A DNA stretch of 59,727 bases from Eubacterium sp. (GCA_017420535.1 JAFOIV010000061.1:1-59727); one strand, 5' to 3'. Positions 1 through 8,867 are shown, counted from the stretch's first letter. The notes: a model not told the origin generated them from the letters alone. Numbers and translations are program-made.

Positions 1-92
1 ATTCTTGCCATTCAAACTTACTGTGTTTGGATTTGTTCTAAATCCGAAAAAACTTTGTTTAAAGAATTTTCGGGGTTGTCATGTTATTAAAT

Positions 93-103
93 TGTTAAAG
101 ATC
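93..103 (-). promoter_or_regulatory. boxA-like antitermination site of rRNA leader
   Basis: The minus strand reads GATCTTTAACA, followed by ATTTAATAACA. This closely resembles the rrn boxA, where NusB/NusE bind. It lies about 65 bases downstream of the strong promoter and about 90 bases before the window edge, as expected for a 16S leader. The remaining leader (1-92) shows no gene. Confidence 0.6.
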
Positions 104-163
104 GTTGATTTTACTGGGCTTTGAAGGCTTTTGTTGTTTGCCCTCATCGCTGACAGCTTGTTT

Positions 164-192
164 ATAATAACACCCTAAAACGGATCCGTCAA
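164..192 (-). promoter_or_regulatory. Strong promoter, probably of an rRNA operon reading out of the left edge
   Basis: On the minus strand TTGACG (192..187) is followed by a 17-base spacer and TATTAT (169..164). An A-tract-rich stretch (about 194-228) lies just upstream like an UP element. No coding sequence follows down to base 1. With the boxA-like site downstream, this is best read as a stable-RNA promoter; the 16S gene itself is not in the window. Confidence 0.7.
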
Positions 193-309
193 CCACTTTT
201 TTGAAATTTTTTTAAAGTTTTTTTTCGTTTCTAAAAAGAATGGCTTATTTGCGTCATTTTAGGGTGTAAAAAAGTTTCTAAGTTCCCGATATTTTAAGGG
301 ATCTGAACC

Positions 310-1560
310 TTATTTTTCCAATTCTTCTATAAAACTTTTTTTCAAAATATTGAGACCTTTTAAAAGAGTCTCATCATCAATGATAAGAGGTGGCATAACT
401 TTATCCACTTCATCTCTTCTTCCAGCTCTTTCCATTATGAGTCCATTGCTAAAGGCGCGAACTGATACACGCTTACTAAGATCACTATCATGGGTATCAA
501 TTCCCCAGATAAATCCAATACCCCTTACTTCAAACTTGTCATTAAGAGGTTTGATCTCATTATTAAGGAAATCCTCTATTATCTTCGACTTTCTTTTAGT
601 CTCTTCTTCCATATGGTCATTATTAAAGAGTTCTAAGGCAGCACGGGCAGCAACCATAGCAAGCTGGTTGCCTCTGAATGTTCCATTATGCTCACCTGGA
701 CTCCAGATATCTAATTCCGGTCTGAATAATGTAAGCGCAAATGGGAATCCATATCCACCTACTGATTTTGAAAGTACAAAAATATCAGGCTGAATACCAG
801 CTCTTTCAAATGAGAAAAATGATCCAGTTCTTCCGCAGCCAACCTGAACATCATCAATTATAAGCAGGATATCATTCTTGTTGCAGAATTCTCTTACTGC
901 TTTAAGGTATTCTACGCTGAATACCTGAATGCCACCCTCTGCCTGAACTGTTTCAAGGATAAGTGCTGCAGGCTTTTCAACGCCTGAATGATCATCATCT
1001 ACTAATGTCTGCATATATTTAACTGTATCAAGACCATCAAACATATATGGAGCCGGAATATGTGTAACACAAGTGAGAGGAACTCCTGCTCCCTGTCTTG
1101 CTCCTCTTTCTGCTGTAAGAGACAGAGTGCCCAGTGTCATACCATGGAAACATCCCATAAGGCACCAGATCTCAGATCTCTTCTTAACTTTTCTAGCCAG
1201 CTTTAATGCTGCTTCAACGCCATTTGTTCCAGTTGGGCCCGGGAACATGATCTTATAATCCATATTTCTTGGCTTAAGGATATTCTCCTGGAAATATTTG
1301 ATAAATGCCTCCTTAGCCTCTGTATGCATATCCATGGCATGCATAATGCCATCCTTCTCTATATAATCAATAATCTTCTCTTTGATATATGGATTGTTAT
1401 GTCCATAATTAAGGGCACCTGCTCCACAGAAAAAATCAATATATTCTTTTCCATTTACATCTTTAATGATTGCTCCCTTTGCACTAGCAAGTTCCTGATC
1501 AAAAATGCGGCAATATGATCTTACTTCAGATTCATACTGCATAAAAATCTCTTTACCCAT
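310..1560 (-). CDS. EctB-like diaminobutyrate--2-oxoglutarate aminotransferase (PLP class III)
   Basis: A 416-aa class III aminotransferase of the EctB type, which interconverts L-aspartate semialdehyde plus glutamate and L-2,4-diaminobutyrate plus 2-oxoglutarate. Visible family blocks are the FPGPTGTNGVEAALKLAR cofactor segment, the GCFHGMTLG segment, DDVQVGCGRTG, and the PLP lysine in LSKSVGGYG (about K265). GEHNGTFRGN near residue 288 is typical of EctB. The start has AAAGGAT nine bases upstream. It begins 26 bases after gatD and probably shares its transcript. No ectA or ectC, siderophore or peptide synthetase gene is in view, so ectoine synthesis is not supported; the product could feed another diaminobutyrate use. 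Family call is firm; role is unknown. Confidence 0.85.
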   Translation of the reverse strand: MGKEIFMQYESEVRSYCRIFDQELASAKGAIIKDVNGKEYIDFFCGAGALNYGHNNPYIKEKIIDYIEKDGIMHAMDMHTEAKEAFIKYFQENILKPRNMDYKIMFPGPTGTNGVEAALKLARKVKKRSEIWCLMGCFHGMTLGTLSLTAERGARQGAGVPLTCVTHIPAPYMFDGLDTVKYMQTLVDDDHSGVEKPAALILETVQAEGGIQVFSVEYLKAVREFCNKNDILLIIDDVQVGCGRTGSFFSFERAGIQPDIFVLSKSVGGYGFPFALTLFRPELDIWSPGEHNGTFRGNQLAMVAARAALELFNNDHMEEETKRKSKIIEDFLNNEIKPLNDKFEVRGIGFIWGIDTHDSDLSKRVSVRAFSNGLIMERAGRRDEVDKVMPPLIIDDETLLKGLNILKKSFIEELEK

Positions 1561-1585
1561 TTTATTCTATCCTTTCAATCAATTT

Positions 1586-2320
1586 TTACTGAAGAAAATT
1601 AGTCTTCTCACTTTCAAACTCTTTAAGTCTTATCTTATATGTTTCATCCATTTCTTTTTCAAATTTGAGGCGAGGTTCTTCCACACCCATATCTTTCATA
1701 TACTTTCTTAATAAATCTGGATTGAGTATAAACAATGGCCCTATAAGATATGTGGCCAAAAAGTTATTCTTTTTAAAGCCCTCATACTCAGAATTTGTAT
1801 TTATGCCACATCCACGGATTGAATGAAATGCATAATTCTTCTTATTATCGCCAAAACTAAAGCTGAATACAGCCTTATGTCCCATAACAGGAGAATCAAG
1901 TCCCTCCATATTACCCAGATAAAGAGTATTATAGCGTTTCATCATATCTCTCTTGGCAATAAGGCCGGTTATCCCAAGGCCTGATATAGCTTTGTTCTTT
2001 CCCTCGATCTTATCTCCAAAAATTTCTATGGCATTACCTGTAAAAAGCATAGGACATCCCTTATCAATAAGTTCCACAATCCTATCCTTATATGGCTTTA
2101 ATTTCTTTATTACTATTTCCTGTGTTCTTTCAGACATTGACCCCATATAAATAAAGTCAACATCCCCCTTTACAAATCTTGGTTCATCTGTAAGAGCAGT
2201 CTCTACCACTTCCACTTCATTTGTAAGGGCCACTGATTCCCTAAGATATCTAACATTAAATGTATCTCCGTACAGATTACAAACTTCAGGATATAAATAT
2301 TCAATGACAATCTTTTTCAT
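1586..2320 (-). CDS. gatD: GatD-like subunit of lipid II isoglutaminyl synthase, catalytic residues missing
   Basis: A 244-aa class I glutamine amidotransferase-like protein, partner of MurT. The MurT/GatD complex amidates the D-Glu of the lipid II stem peptide using glutamine. It keeps the family start (EYLYPEVCNLYGD) and the late block ATYLIGPLFILNPDLL. The nucleophile elbow, CGGYQ in known GatD, reads LFTGNAIEIFG here, with Thr at residue 94. The catalytic His of the TYLHGP block is Ile193. Glutaminase activity is therefore doubtful, and ammonia-dependent amidation or a structural role is possible. The start overlaps the murT stop by one base (TAATG) and has GGAGG upstream. Family assignment is sure; activity is not. 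Confidence 0.85.
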   Translation of the reverse strand: MKKIVIEYLYPEVCNLYGDTFNVRYLRESVALTNEVEVVETALTDEPRFVKGDVDFIYMGSMSERTQEIVIKKLKPYKDRIVELIDKGCPMLFTGNAIEIFGDKIEGKNKAISGLGITGLIAKRDMMKRYNTLYLGNMEGLDSPVMGHKAVFSFSFGDNKKNYAFHSIRGCGINTNSEYEGFKKNNFLATYLIGPLFILNPDLLRKYMKDMGVEEPRLKFEKEMDETYKIRLKEFESEKTNFLQ

Positions 2321-3708
2321 TAGTTATTGCCTCCATTCCTAAGACTCTTCTTTAAAAGGTCATTAAGTTTGTCAGTATTTGCCTGTTCGTACATATCATA
2401 TAAAATGTATATAGTTTCGCCCTTAGTCTTATTTAATGCCTCAGGAATCTTCTCAACTTCTTCAAATGCAGCTATCTTTTCTTCTGGTACCCCCGCTAAA
2501 AGGAGTCTGAACTTAACATCCATAGCTCTATGTCCTCCAACTGCAACCTTTTTTATTGAAGGATCATTTAAGAATTCAAAATCACAATCATAGAACCAGG
2601 CAATATTTTCTGAAGATTCAAGATTATCATGGAAGTCTTCAATAAGAAGGCAGACTTCCTTCTCACCAGGTTCATTTTTTACATAATCAAATACTATAGA
2701 GCAGGCAACAGGGTTCTGTCCTTTAGCCAGGTTATTAACGATATTAACCCCATTTACTGTTTCTTTCATATATCTGGACTTTGCAATCTCTAACTCGCCA
2801 AAAGCCTTCTTAATAGCAGCGTCGTCAATTCCGATCTCTCTTAAAAGAGTGATGCAGGCAACCTCATTATAAACATTAAAAATACTATCAGACGCCAGAT
2901 TATAAGCTGATACATTTTTGCCCTTAGTAGTAATCTCCATCTTTGATCCAGCCTTATCCACCTTAGTCACAAGATAATCTGCCTCCGGAGACTTGTAGCC
3001 GCAATTAGGACAATATGCCTTACCAATGTGATGATAACGCACGAATTCATATTTTAATTTTGTATAACAATTAGGGCAGATCCGGGCATCATTTACGATA
3101 TTAACAGATTCTTCCTTATCTGTTTTTTGACGGTCGATTCCAAAGAAGATCTTCTTATTCTTTCCCTCTGCCTTCATACGGTTACTGATAAGATCATCAG
3201 CATTGAGGATAAGAACAGTATCTTCAGAAAGAGAACTGTTAATGATATTAAAAATGAACTCAGAATGAGCATTTCGCTTTAATGAGTCACGGAAAAGGTT
3301 TGTTACTACAAGATAATTTGGCTTTATATATGGATAAATCCTAAGAGAACTTCTTTCATCCACTTCAAGAACGCAGATCTTATACTTTGGCTTATTAAAG
3401 AGAGTTACCCCGCTAAGGAATGTAGTAGATACTCCTCCAATGGTATTTGAACCAGCTCTGTTACTAAGCACCTTATGTCCTGTTTTTTCAAGAACATCAA
3501 TGATCATATTACAGGTAGTTGTCTTTCCATTTGTACCTGTAACAGCTATGATAGTTTCTGGTTTTGCAACCTTATTATAAAAATCCGGATCTATGCGTCT
3601 AGCAAGATTTCCTGGAAAATGACTCCCATTAAGATGAAGAGCTTTTCCAAATATTTTAATTCCCAAACGGGCACATTTCGCCACAAAGAGCGCTATATAA
3701 AATCTCAC
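2320..3708 (-). CDS. murT: MurT-like Mur ligase subunit of lipid II isoglutaminyl synthase
   Basis: A 462-aa Mur-ligase-type ATPase that activates the D-Glu alpha-carboxylate of lipid II for amidation. The P-loop GTNGKTTT is at residues 58-65. A Cys4 zinc ribbon (CPNC at 211-214 and CPNC at 233-236) is the MurT hallmark insertion. The C-terminal DUF1727 part contains IAWFYDCDFEF, a divergent form of the conserved segment facing the GatD active site. The start is GTG at 3708 with GGAGG ten bases upstream. It is followed directly by gatD with a one-base overlap, so the pair is translationally coupled. A TTGACG-17-TAAAAT promoter lies 40 bases upstream. Confidence 0.93.
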   Translation of the reverse strand: MRFYIALFVAKCARLGIKIFGKALHLNGSHFPGNLARRIDPDFYNKVAKPETIIAVTGTNGKTTTCNMIIDVLEKTGHKVLSNRAGSNTIGGVSTTFLSGVTLFNKPKYKICVLEVDERSSLRIYPYIKPNYLVVTNLFRDSLKRNAHSEFIFNIINSSLSEDTVLILNADDLISNRMKAEGKNKKIFFGIDRQKTDKEESVNIVNDARICPNCYTKLKYEFVRYHHIGKAYCPNCGYKSPEADYLVTKVDKAGSKMEITTKGKNVSAYNLASDSIFNVYNEVACITLLREIGIDDAAIKKAFGELEIAKSRYMKETVNGVNIVNNLAKGQNPVACSIVFDYVKNEPGEKEVCLLIEDFHDNLESSENIAWFYDCDFEFLNDPSIKKVAVGGHRAMDVKFRLLLAGVPEEKIAAFEEVEKIPEALNKTKGETIYILYDMYEQANTDKLNDLLKKSLRNGGNN

Positions 3709-3747
3709 TTAATATTTTCCTCCATTTATTAATCGATAACCGAAAAG

Positions 3748-3776
3748 ATTTTACTCTCTTAGTATCATTTCGTCAA
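3748..3776 (-). promoter_or_regulatory. Promoter of murT-gatD-ectB
   Basis: On the minus strand TTGACG (3776..3771), a 17-base spacer and TAAAAT (3753..3748), in the 91-base gap upstream of murT. Confidence 0.55.
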
Positions 3777-3777
3777 C

Positions 3778-3801
3778 AAAGCAATACTTTTGCACTGCTT
3801 T
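3778..3801 (-). terminator. Possible weak terminator after cvpA-like gene
   Basis: AAAGCA ... TGCTTT forms a six-base stem overlapping the stop codon of the CvpA-like gene. It is followed on the minus strand by only a short GTT, so it is weak. It sits immediately before the murT promoter. Confidence 0.35.
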
Positions 3802-4576
3802 ATTTAAAGATAACATCTGTTACATTTGTAAAAACATGTAACAGTACATTCTTATTATTGATAAAAGTCAGCACCTTGCTTCCTTCTACCGCCGTATCAA
3901 AATCATTTCCCATAATAACTGATGCCCCAGCCATTACTAACCAGGCAATAAGAACTCCCAGGATCACGCCGGCAGCAAGTCCACCCAGCTTATCCACAAA
4001 AGCCAGCAGTTTTATGGAGCCAAATATTGAATTCAGCACTGCTGTAAGGATGATAAGGAGAATCCTTATCACAACAAAGGTAATGATACATGCCAAAACA
4101 TTTGTCGCCATGTAGGATACGCTTTTTGAAATGTAACGATAAATATTATCTACTCCCATTTTTTCATATGTATCCTTATTATCATTTGCAATAAGGGCAT
4201 TTGACATAAATGACGGGATATTTATCTGCTTGATAATATTTATCTTTTCGCTTCTCTCTGTACCCTGGTTCATATATTCATTTTTATATGAATCAAGAGT
4301 TTCATCATCAATGTCCCTTTCTAATGTTTTTCTATATTCTTCTCTTATTCTTTTTTCTATATTCACTTCAAATTTTTTATAGACCTTTTCTTCAATAGAA
4401 TCGTCTATCTTTGTATTCTGAATAAGAAACTGGCTCGTATAGGGTGTTAATAGATAACAAAGAACAAGGGCTATAACCGTAGCAAGCGTTCCTATCACCG
4501 CACGGAAAAGCCCTTTCTTCAGACCTATAAGAGCAGAAATAATTATCACTAAAAGTACGATAATCGTAAGTGCCAT
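3800..4576 (-). CDS. CvpA family membrane protein
   Basis: A 258-aa protein beginning with a hydrophobic helix followed by GLKKGLFRAVIG, the CvpA/colicin V production family signature. A second helix at about residues 31-50 is followed by a long charged extracytoplasmic or loop region (about 55-135). Two more hydrophobic helices (about 150-180 and 195-220) contain GGLAAGVILGVLIAWLVM, the conserved CvpA C-terminal block. The family role is poorly defined (membrane, cell-surface functions). AAAGGAG precedes the ATG. It is the last gene of a three-gene leftward unit with the DUF5711-like and coiled-coil proteins. Confidence 0.75.
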   Translation of the reverse strand: MALTIIVLLVIIISALIGLKKGLFRAVIGTLATVIALVLCYLLTPYTSQFLIQNTKIDDSIEEKVYKKFEVNIEKRIREEYRKTLERDIDDETLDSYKNEYMNQGTERSEKINIIKQINIPSFMSNALIANDNKDTYEKMGVDNIYRYISKSVSYMATNVLACIITFVVIRILLIILTAVLNSIFGSIKLLAFVDKLGGLAAGVILGVLIAWLVMAGASVIMGNDFDTAVEGSKVLTFINNKNVLLHVFTNVTDVIFK

Positions 4577-4591
4577 ATAAATCTCCTTTAA

Positions 4592-5833
4592 TCAGCGTCC
4601 ATCATAAGCTGTAAGCTTAATGGTCTCTGTTTTATCTTCAAATGTTACTATATATTCATCACTCTTTGATGAAGGTATCATATTCATTACCTGAGAATCA
4701 AAAGAATATCTGAATTTAGTACGTCCCTTAGTAGTTACAATGAGGCACTGATTGCCTCCAGTAAAAATAATCTCATCCTTCGAAGCATATATCTGCTTAT
4801 AATTCAGATCAAATGGAAATTCAAATTTCTCTTTTCCATTCAGATCATATAATTTCATGGTATAATACGCAGCCGATGTAGATGTAGCTGTATTATTCTT
4901 CTCAACAGTTCCTATATATTTTTCCGAATAAAATATACTCTGTATCTCATTATCGTACTTTATTCTGGCTCTCTCCGTAGGTTTTTCTTTCATATCATAG
5001 ATGATTATTTCCTTATCAGAAAATGCTGCCACCACATCATTTGTAAGGAATTCAACCTTAGGTATCATTTCTGATTCAAAGGTAAATCCACCTACCATTC
5101 TGTCTGCATTTGCATTCTGGCCCACCTCGCCAAAATTATATGCAGTGAGTTTAATATTGGTATTGATACCATTCATATAAAAATAACTAGAAAAAAGCTT
5201 CTGTCCATCGTGAGAGATACTGATATCTATAGGATATCCACTCTTATTGATGGAAGTCTGCATTTCATAAATAGGCTGTCCTGCTGAACTGTACATATTG
5301 ATATAATTTGTCTCGCTGCTTTCAAGAACACATGTAAATGCTCCCTGCTTTGCAACATCAATATCCACAACAGTATATGGCATGGTAACTTCACTAACAA
5401 GTCCATCAAGATTAAATACATAAACGTTATTGCCACCCTTATCTGCAACAACTGCATAATTCCCTCTTTGGGAAGCAATAGGATTCTTCGTATTTATTCC
5501 GGCTGTCCATACGTTATTACCATTAGAATCAATATAGGATACACCATCCTGGGAGTATTTTAAGATATTATCTCCAAATTGTATAAACTTTGAATTAGTA
5601 TCAAACACCACGTCAGTGGTATGTATTACCTTATATCCGCGGAATCTTCTAAGTCTTTTATATACATAAAAGCACGCTCCAAATAGTACCACCGCTGTAA
5701 CTAATACAATAAGCAATCTGGTTTTTAATCTGCTGCTTCTTGTAAGTCTTCTACTATTTTCGGCTGCCAGTTCCTCAGAGCCGCCAATATTTATTACATT
5801 GTCATGTCCTGTATCATTCTTATTAAATGCCAT
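4592..5833 (-). CDS. DUF5711-like single-pass membrane protein with predicted beta-propeller ectodomain
   Basis: About 413 aa. A short cytoplasmic N-terminus rich in Arg is followed by one transmembrane helix (LLIVLVTAVVLFGACFYVY) and a large extracellular part made of repeating beta-strand modules (for example FQFGDNILKYS-like, NNVYVFNLDG and KLYDLNGKEKFEF), suggesting a propeller fold. I recall this architecture as DUF5711 in clostridia; that label is from memory. The start chosen is ATG at 5833 (MAFNKND) with AAGG upstream rather than an upstream TTG. It lies between the coiled-coil gene and the CvpA-like gene, so the three may form an envelope complex. Function unknown. Confidence 0.6.
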   Translation of the reverse strand: MAFNKNDTGHDNVINIGGSEELAAENSRRLTRSSRLKTRLLIVLVTAVVLFGACFYVYKRLRRFRGYKVIHTTDVVFDTNSKFIQFGDNILKYSQDGVSYIDSNGNNVWTAGINTKNPIASQRGNYAVVADKGGNNVYVFNLDGLVSEVTMPYTVVDIDVAKQGAFTCVLESSETNYINMYSSAGQPIYEMQTSINKSGYPIDISISHDGQKLFSSYFYMNGINTNIKLTAYNFGEVGQNANADRMVGGFTFESEMIPKVEFLTNDVVAAFSDKEIIIYDMKEKPTERARIKYDNEIQSIFYSEKYIGTVEKNNTATSTSAAYYTMKLYDLNGKEKFEFPFDLNYKQIYASKDEIIFTGGNQCLIVTTKGRTKFRYSFDSQVMNMIPSSKSDEYIVTFEDKTETIKLTAYDGR

Positions 5834-5850
5834 ACTTATTAAGCCTTCCC

Positions 5851-6978
5851 TCAATCTTTAGGAGCAGGATTCTTATAATAAGCTATTGCATCTGATACAG
5901 TCTCAGCAGCACCGTCCGCCATGATCTGTATAAGATCATTAAGCCTATCCTGTGTGCAGAACTCTTCTCCTATATATGAAGCATAATTATTTGAGATAAA
6001 CAGGCATTTTTCTTTATATGCCTTCTCTGTTTCTGAAAGCTCTTCTGTAAGTCTGTCCCTGTTATTAAGGATGTCATCTAACACCGGCTTTCTTCTGTTA
6101 TTTATCTCATTCATTATATCGTTTTTTACGGATTCGTCAAAATTTTTTAAAGCTTCTCTTTTCTCATCGCTGATATTCTCAGCTTCAATAGTAAGCTCCC
6201 TTATCCTGTCATCATAATCTGACAGCTCATAAAAGCTTTCATCTTTATCTTTTAAGATTTTCTTTCTTATAGCTTTGATCTTCTTATCGTTATAAGCTAT
6301 ATCATCTCTTATTTCTCTTCCTTCTTTAATCTCTTCAAGGTATTTAACCTTTGTCTTAATGTAGATAAAGAAGTATACAAGGATAAGAATGATCACTACT
6401 CCAGCCAGGATGATAACTGATAATATATCTCTCTTTTTTTCATTCATACCTGAAAAGGCGGTAATTCTAAACAACCAGGTAAGAACAGTAGGAAAACACA
6501 GGTAGATCAGGAAAAATGAACCTGCCATCTTAAGTCGGTCCAGCAATCCCTTGGGCATAAACATGTAATAATAAAACTTTGTCCTGCAAAATAAAGGAAC
6601 CTTGTTCTCTTTAAATAACTTTTTAATCTGCTTTTCTTTATTTCTATTTTCATGCCTTAAGTCTTTAGTCTCTTCTTTGATTCTTTCATTGACCTGGGCA
6701 CTCTTTCCCTTATCTCTCGCTGCTTCAGCCTTTTTTACTTTAGCCTGATTCTCATTTATATGTCTGTTATATTCACTACTTAATTCCAGACGTCTTTTCT
6801 TAATTGTAGAATCGGTCTCGTCCCTTATTGACTTTTCCTCATCAGCAGCTTGCTTTTTAGCCTTCTTAAGATCCTCTCTTATAGTCTGCAGTCTCAGATT
6901 AAGATCATCTCTTTCAACTACAGCCTCCCTTACTCTAACAAGAAAGTCCCCATCTTCCCTGAATACATTTTCCGCCAT
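5851..6978 (-). CDS. Coiled-coil membrane protein of unknown function
   Basis: A 375-aa protein I do not recognise. Residues about 15-125 are a highly charged Lys/Glu coiled coil. Two hydrophobic helices follow (around 150-175 and 190-215), then a second long coiled coil (about 215-340) and a short tail. No enzyme motif or signal peptide is visible, so both coiled-coil arms probably lie on the cytoplasmic side. The ATG has AGGAG eight bases upstream. It starts a leftward unit whose next members are the DUF5711-like and CvpA-like genes, with the leuA terminator just upstream. It may scaffold the other two; that is inference from gene order only. Confidence 0.55.
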   Translation of the reverse strand: MAENVFREDGDFLVRVREAVVERDDLNLRLQTIREDLKKAKKQAADEEKSIRDETDSTIKKRRLELSSEYNRHINENQAKVKKAEAARDKGKSAQVNERIKEETKDLRHENRNKEKQIKKLFKENKVPLFCRTKFYYYMFMPKGLLDRLKMAGSFFLIYLCFPTVLTWLFRITAFSGMNEKKRDILSVIILAGVVIILILVYFFIYIKTKVKYLEEIKEGREIRDDIAYNDKKIKAIRKKILKDKDESFYELSDYDDRIRELTIEAENISDEKREALKNFDESVKNDIMNEINNRRKPVLDDILNNRDRLTEELSETEKAYKEKCLFISNNYASYIGEEFCTQDRLNDLIQIMADGAAETVSDAIAYYKNPAPKD

Positions 6979-7030
6979 TACTAGTTCTCCTTAGCCGGTA
7001 ATTTTGGGCTGATCCCAAACAAAAAATAAT

Positions 7031-7052
7031 GGCCTGTGCCAAGGCACAGGCC
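7031..7052. terminator. Terminator of leuA
   Basis: A perfect ten-base stem, GGCCTGTGCC / GGCACAGGCC with a two-base loop, followed on the minus strand by ATTATTTTTT. It lies 22 bases after the leuA stop. Confidence 0.8.
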
Positions 7053-7074
7053 AAACACAATTTCTATTTTAACG

Positions 7075-8745
7075 CTAATTCATCGCTTTATCAACTGCAC
7101 TTATTAAAGCTTGTGCAGAAGCAATGATAATATCATCCTCAATTCCACATCCCCAGAAGCTCTTCTCATCTTCTTCTTTCTGAATTCCCACATAGGCGCA
7201 GGCCTTTGAATCAGAACCTCTGTTAAGGGCATGTTCCTCATAAGTAACAAGTGAGAACTGTATCTTAAAATGTCTCATGATGGCATTACTGATAGCATCC
7301 AGACGTCCATTTCCATGTCCATGGTAAACCTTTGCAATTCCATCTCTCTGAATTGAGATCTCGCAGGTGATTCCTCCCTTTTCCTGAATAAAGCTACAAG
7401 CCTTAAATTCAATAGGAGTCTTTTGATTAACATATTCTTTAACAAACATAGAATAAACTTCTTCTGGTTTAAGTTCCTTATGCTCTCTATCTGAAACTCC
7501 TTTGATATAGTATCCAACATCTTCCTTCATCTTCTTAGGAAGTTCCATACCATACTTAGTCTCTAAGATAAATCCAATTCCACCCTTACCAGACTGGCTG
7601 TTGATCCTTATTACATCTCCATCATAAGTACGTCCAATATCCTTTGGATTAAGAGGAAGATATGGCACTGTCCACATCTTATCCGGATCATCTTCTCTGC
7701 ATTTCATGCCCTTAGCGATGGCATCCTGATGAGATCCTGAAAATGCAGCAAATACCAGCTTTCCGCAATAAGGCTGTCTTGGTGGTACTTCCATCTCTGT
7801 GAATTTCTCATATACTTCCTGAATACGAGGCATATCTGAAAAATCAAGTTTTGGATCTACTCCATGAGTATACATATTCATGGCAATAGTGATGATATCA
7901 ACATTTCCCGTTCTCTCACCATTTCCAAAAAGTGTTCCCTCAATTCTATCAGCTCCTGCAAGAAGACCAAGTTCTGCATCTGCCACACCACAACCTCTGT
8001 CATTATGTGGGTGAAGAGAAAGAATAACATTATCTCTATAGATTAAGTTTTTATTCATATATTCTATCTGGCTGGCATAAACATGAGGCAGTGACATTTC
8101 AACTGTTGCAGGAAGGTTTATTATTGCCTTTCTATCTGCAGTTGGCTGCCATACCTGAAGTACTGCATTACAAACCTCAAGAGCATAATCAACTTCAGTA
8201 CCTGTGAAGCTTTCAGGTGAGTACTCGAATCTGTATGGAGCACCTGCTTCATCAGCCAGTCTCTTTAAAAGCTGAGCCCCTTCAATGGCAATCTGCTTAA
8301 CCTCTTCTTTAGACTTTTTAAATACCTGCTCACGCTGCGCAAGAGATGTTGAGTTATACACGTGAACGATAACATTTTTAGGATTTGCTCCCTGTACAGC
8401 CTCGAAAGTCTTCTTTATGATATGTTCTCTGGCCTGAGTAAGAACCTGTATTGTCACATCATCTGGTATTAAATTATCTTCAATAAGTCTGCGGCAGAAT
8501 TCATATTCTGTATCACTTGCAGCAGGGAAACCTATTTCAATCTCTTTAAAACCGATCTTAATAAGTTCCTTGTAGAATTCGATCTTTTGTTCAAGATTCA
8601 TTGGTGTTACTAGAGCCTGATTACCATCTCTTAAGTCAACTGAGCACCATGCTGGGGCATGATCTATATACTCTTTGTTAACCCATTCAGTACAATTAAC
8701 TGGTGGCATAAAATAGCCTCTTTTGTAATGATCGTAATTCTTCAT
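7075..8745 (-). CDS. leuA: 2-isopropylmalate synthase
   Basis: A 556-aa enzyme of the longer LeuA form, which condenses acetyl-CoA with 2-oxoisovalerate in the first committed step of leucine synthesis. The N-terminal TIM barrel shows SVDLRDGNQALVTPM (family signature with the metal-binding Asp), the metal-binding LHPHNDRGCGVADAELG near residue 247, and GNGERTGNVD. The C-terminal part (about 420-550) is the LeuA dimer/allosteric domain where leucine binds, with YHGHGNGRLDAISNA and a GSDSKACAYVGI end block. The gene stands alone between a T-box leader and a strong terminator, so leucine controls it both by tRNA charging and probably by allostery. Confidence 0.95.
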   Translation of the reverse strand: MKNYDHYKRGYFMPPVNCTEWVNKEYIDHAPAWCSVDLRDGNQALVTPMNLEQKIEFYKELIKIGFKEIEIGFPAASDTEYEFCRRLIEDNLIPDDVTIQVLTQAREHIIKKTFEAVQGANPKNVIVHVYNSTSLAQREQVFKKSKEEVKQIAIEGAQLLKRLADEAGAPYRFEYSPESFTGTEVDYALEVCNAVLQVWQPTADRKAIINLPATVEMSLPHVYASQIEYMNKNLIYRDNVILSLHPHNDRGCGVADAELGLLAGADRIEGTLFGNGERTGNVDIITIAMNMYTHGVDPKLDFSDMPRIQEVYEKFTEMEVPPRQPYCGKLVFAAFSGSHQDAIAKGMKCREDDPDKMWTVPYLPLNPKDIGRTYDGDVIRINSQSGKGGIGFILETKYGMELPKKMKEDVGYYIKGVSDREHKELKPEEVYSMFVKEYVNQKTPIEFKACSFIQEKGGITCEISIQRDGIAKVYHGHGNGRLDAISNAIMRHFKIQFSLVTYEEHALNRGSDSKACAYVGIQKEEDEKSFWGCGIEDDIIIASAQALISAVDKAMN

Positions 8746-8837
8746 TTGCTTTTTCCTCCATTTTTAGTGATTGTTAGTACATGTCTTTTTGCCTATGCTG
8801 CCTTAAGACTTATTTTACCATTTTTTTAATAAAAAAA

Positions 8838-8867
8838 GCCTCTGCAACAGCACGCTGTTGCAGAGGC
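8838..8867 (-). terminator. T-box attenuator terminator
   Basis: A perfect 13-base stem (GCCTCTGCAACAG / CTGTTGCAGAGGC) with a four-base loop, followed on the minus strand by seven T. It lies directly after the T-box motif. Confidence 0.9.

Noticed and set aside
350-793. 147-codon plus-strand open frame
   Set aside because: Antisense to the well-conserved EctB-like gene, with no ribosome site and low-complexity Ser/Leu-rich product.
310-1560. Ectoine biosynthesis locus
   Set aside because: Only the EctB-type aminotransferase is present; no ectA or ectC nearby, and its neighbours are murT-gatD.
5833-5854. Earlier TTG start giving a four-base overlap with the upstream gene
   Set aside because: ATG 5833 is a better codon and follows an AAGG site. 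The same reasoning moved starts of glgB, ppk1, comEC, holA, the MMPL gene, znuA, the GH3 and radical SAM genes.
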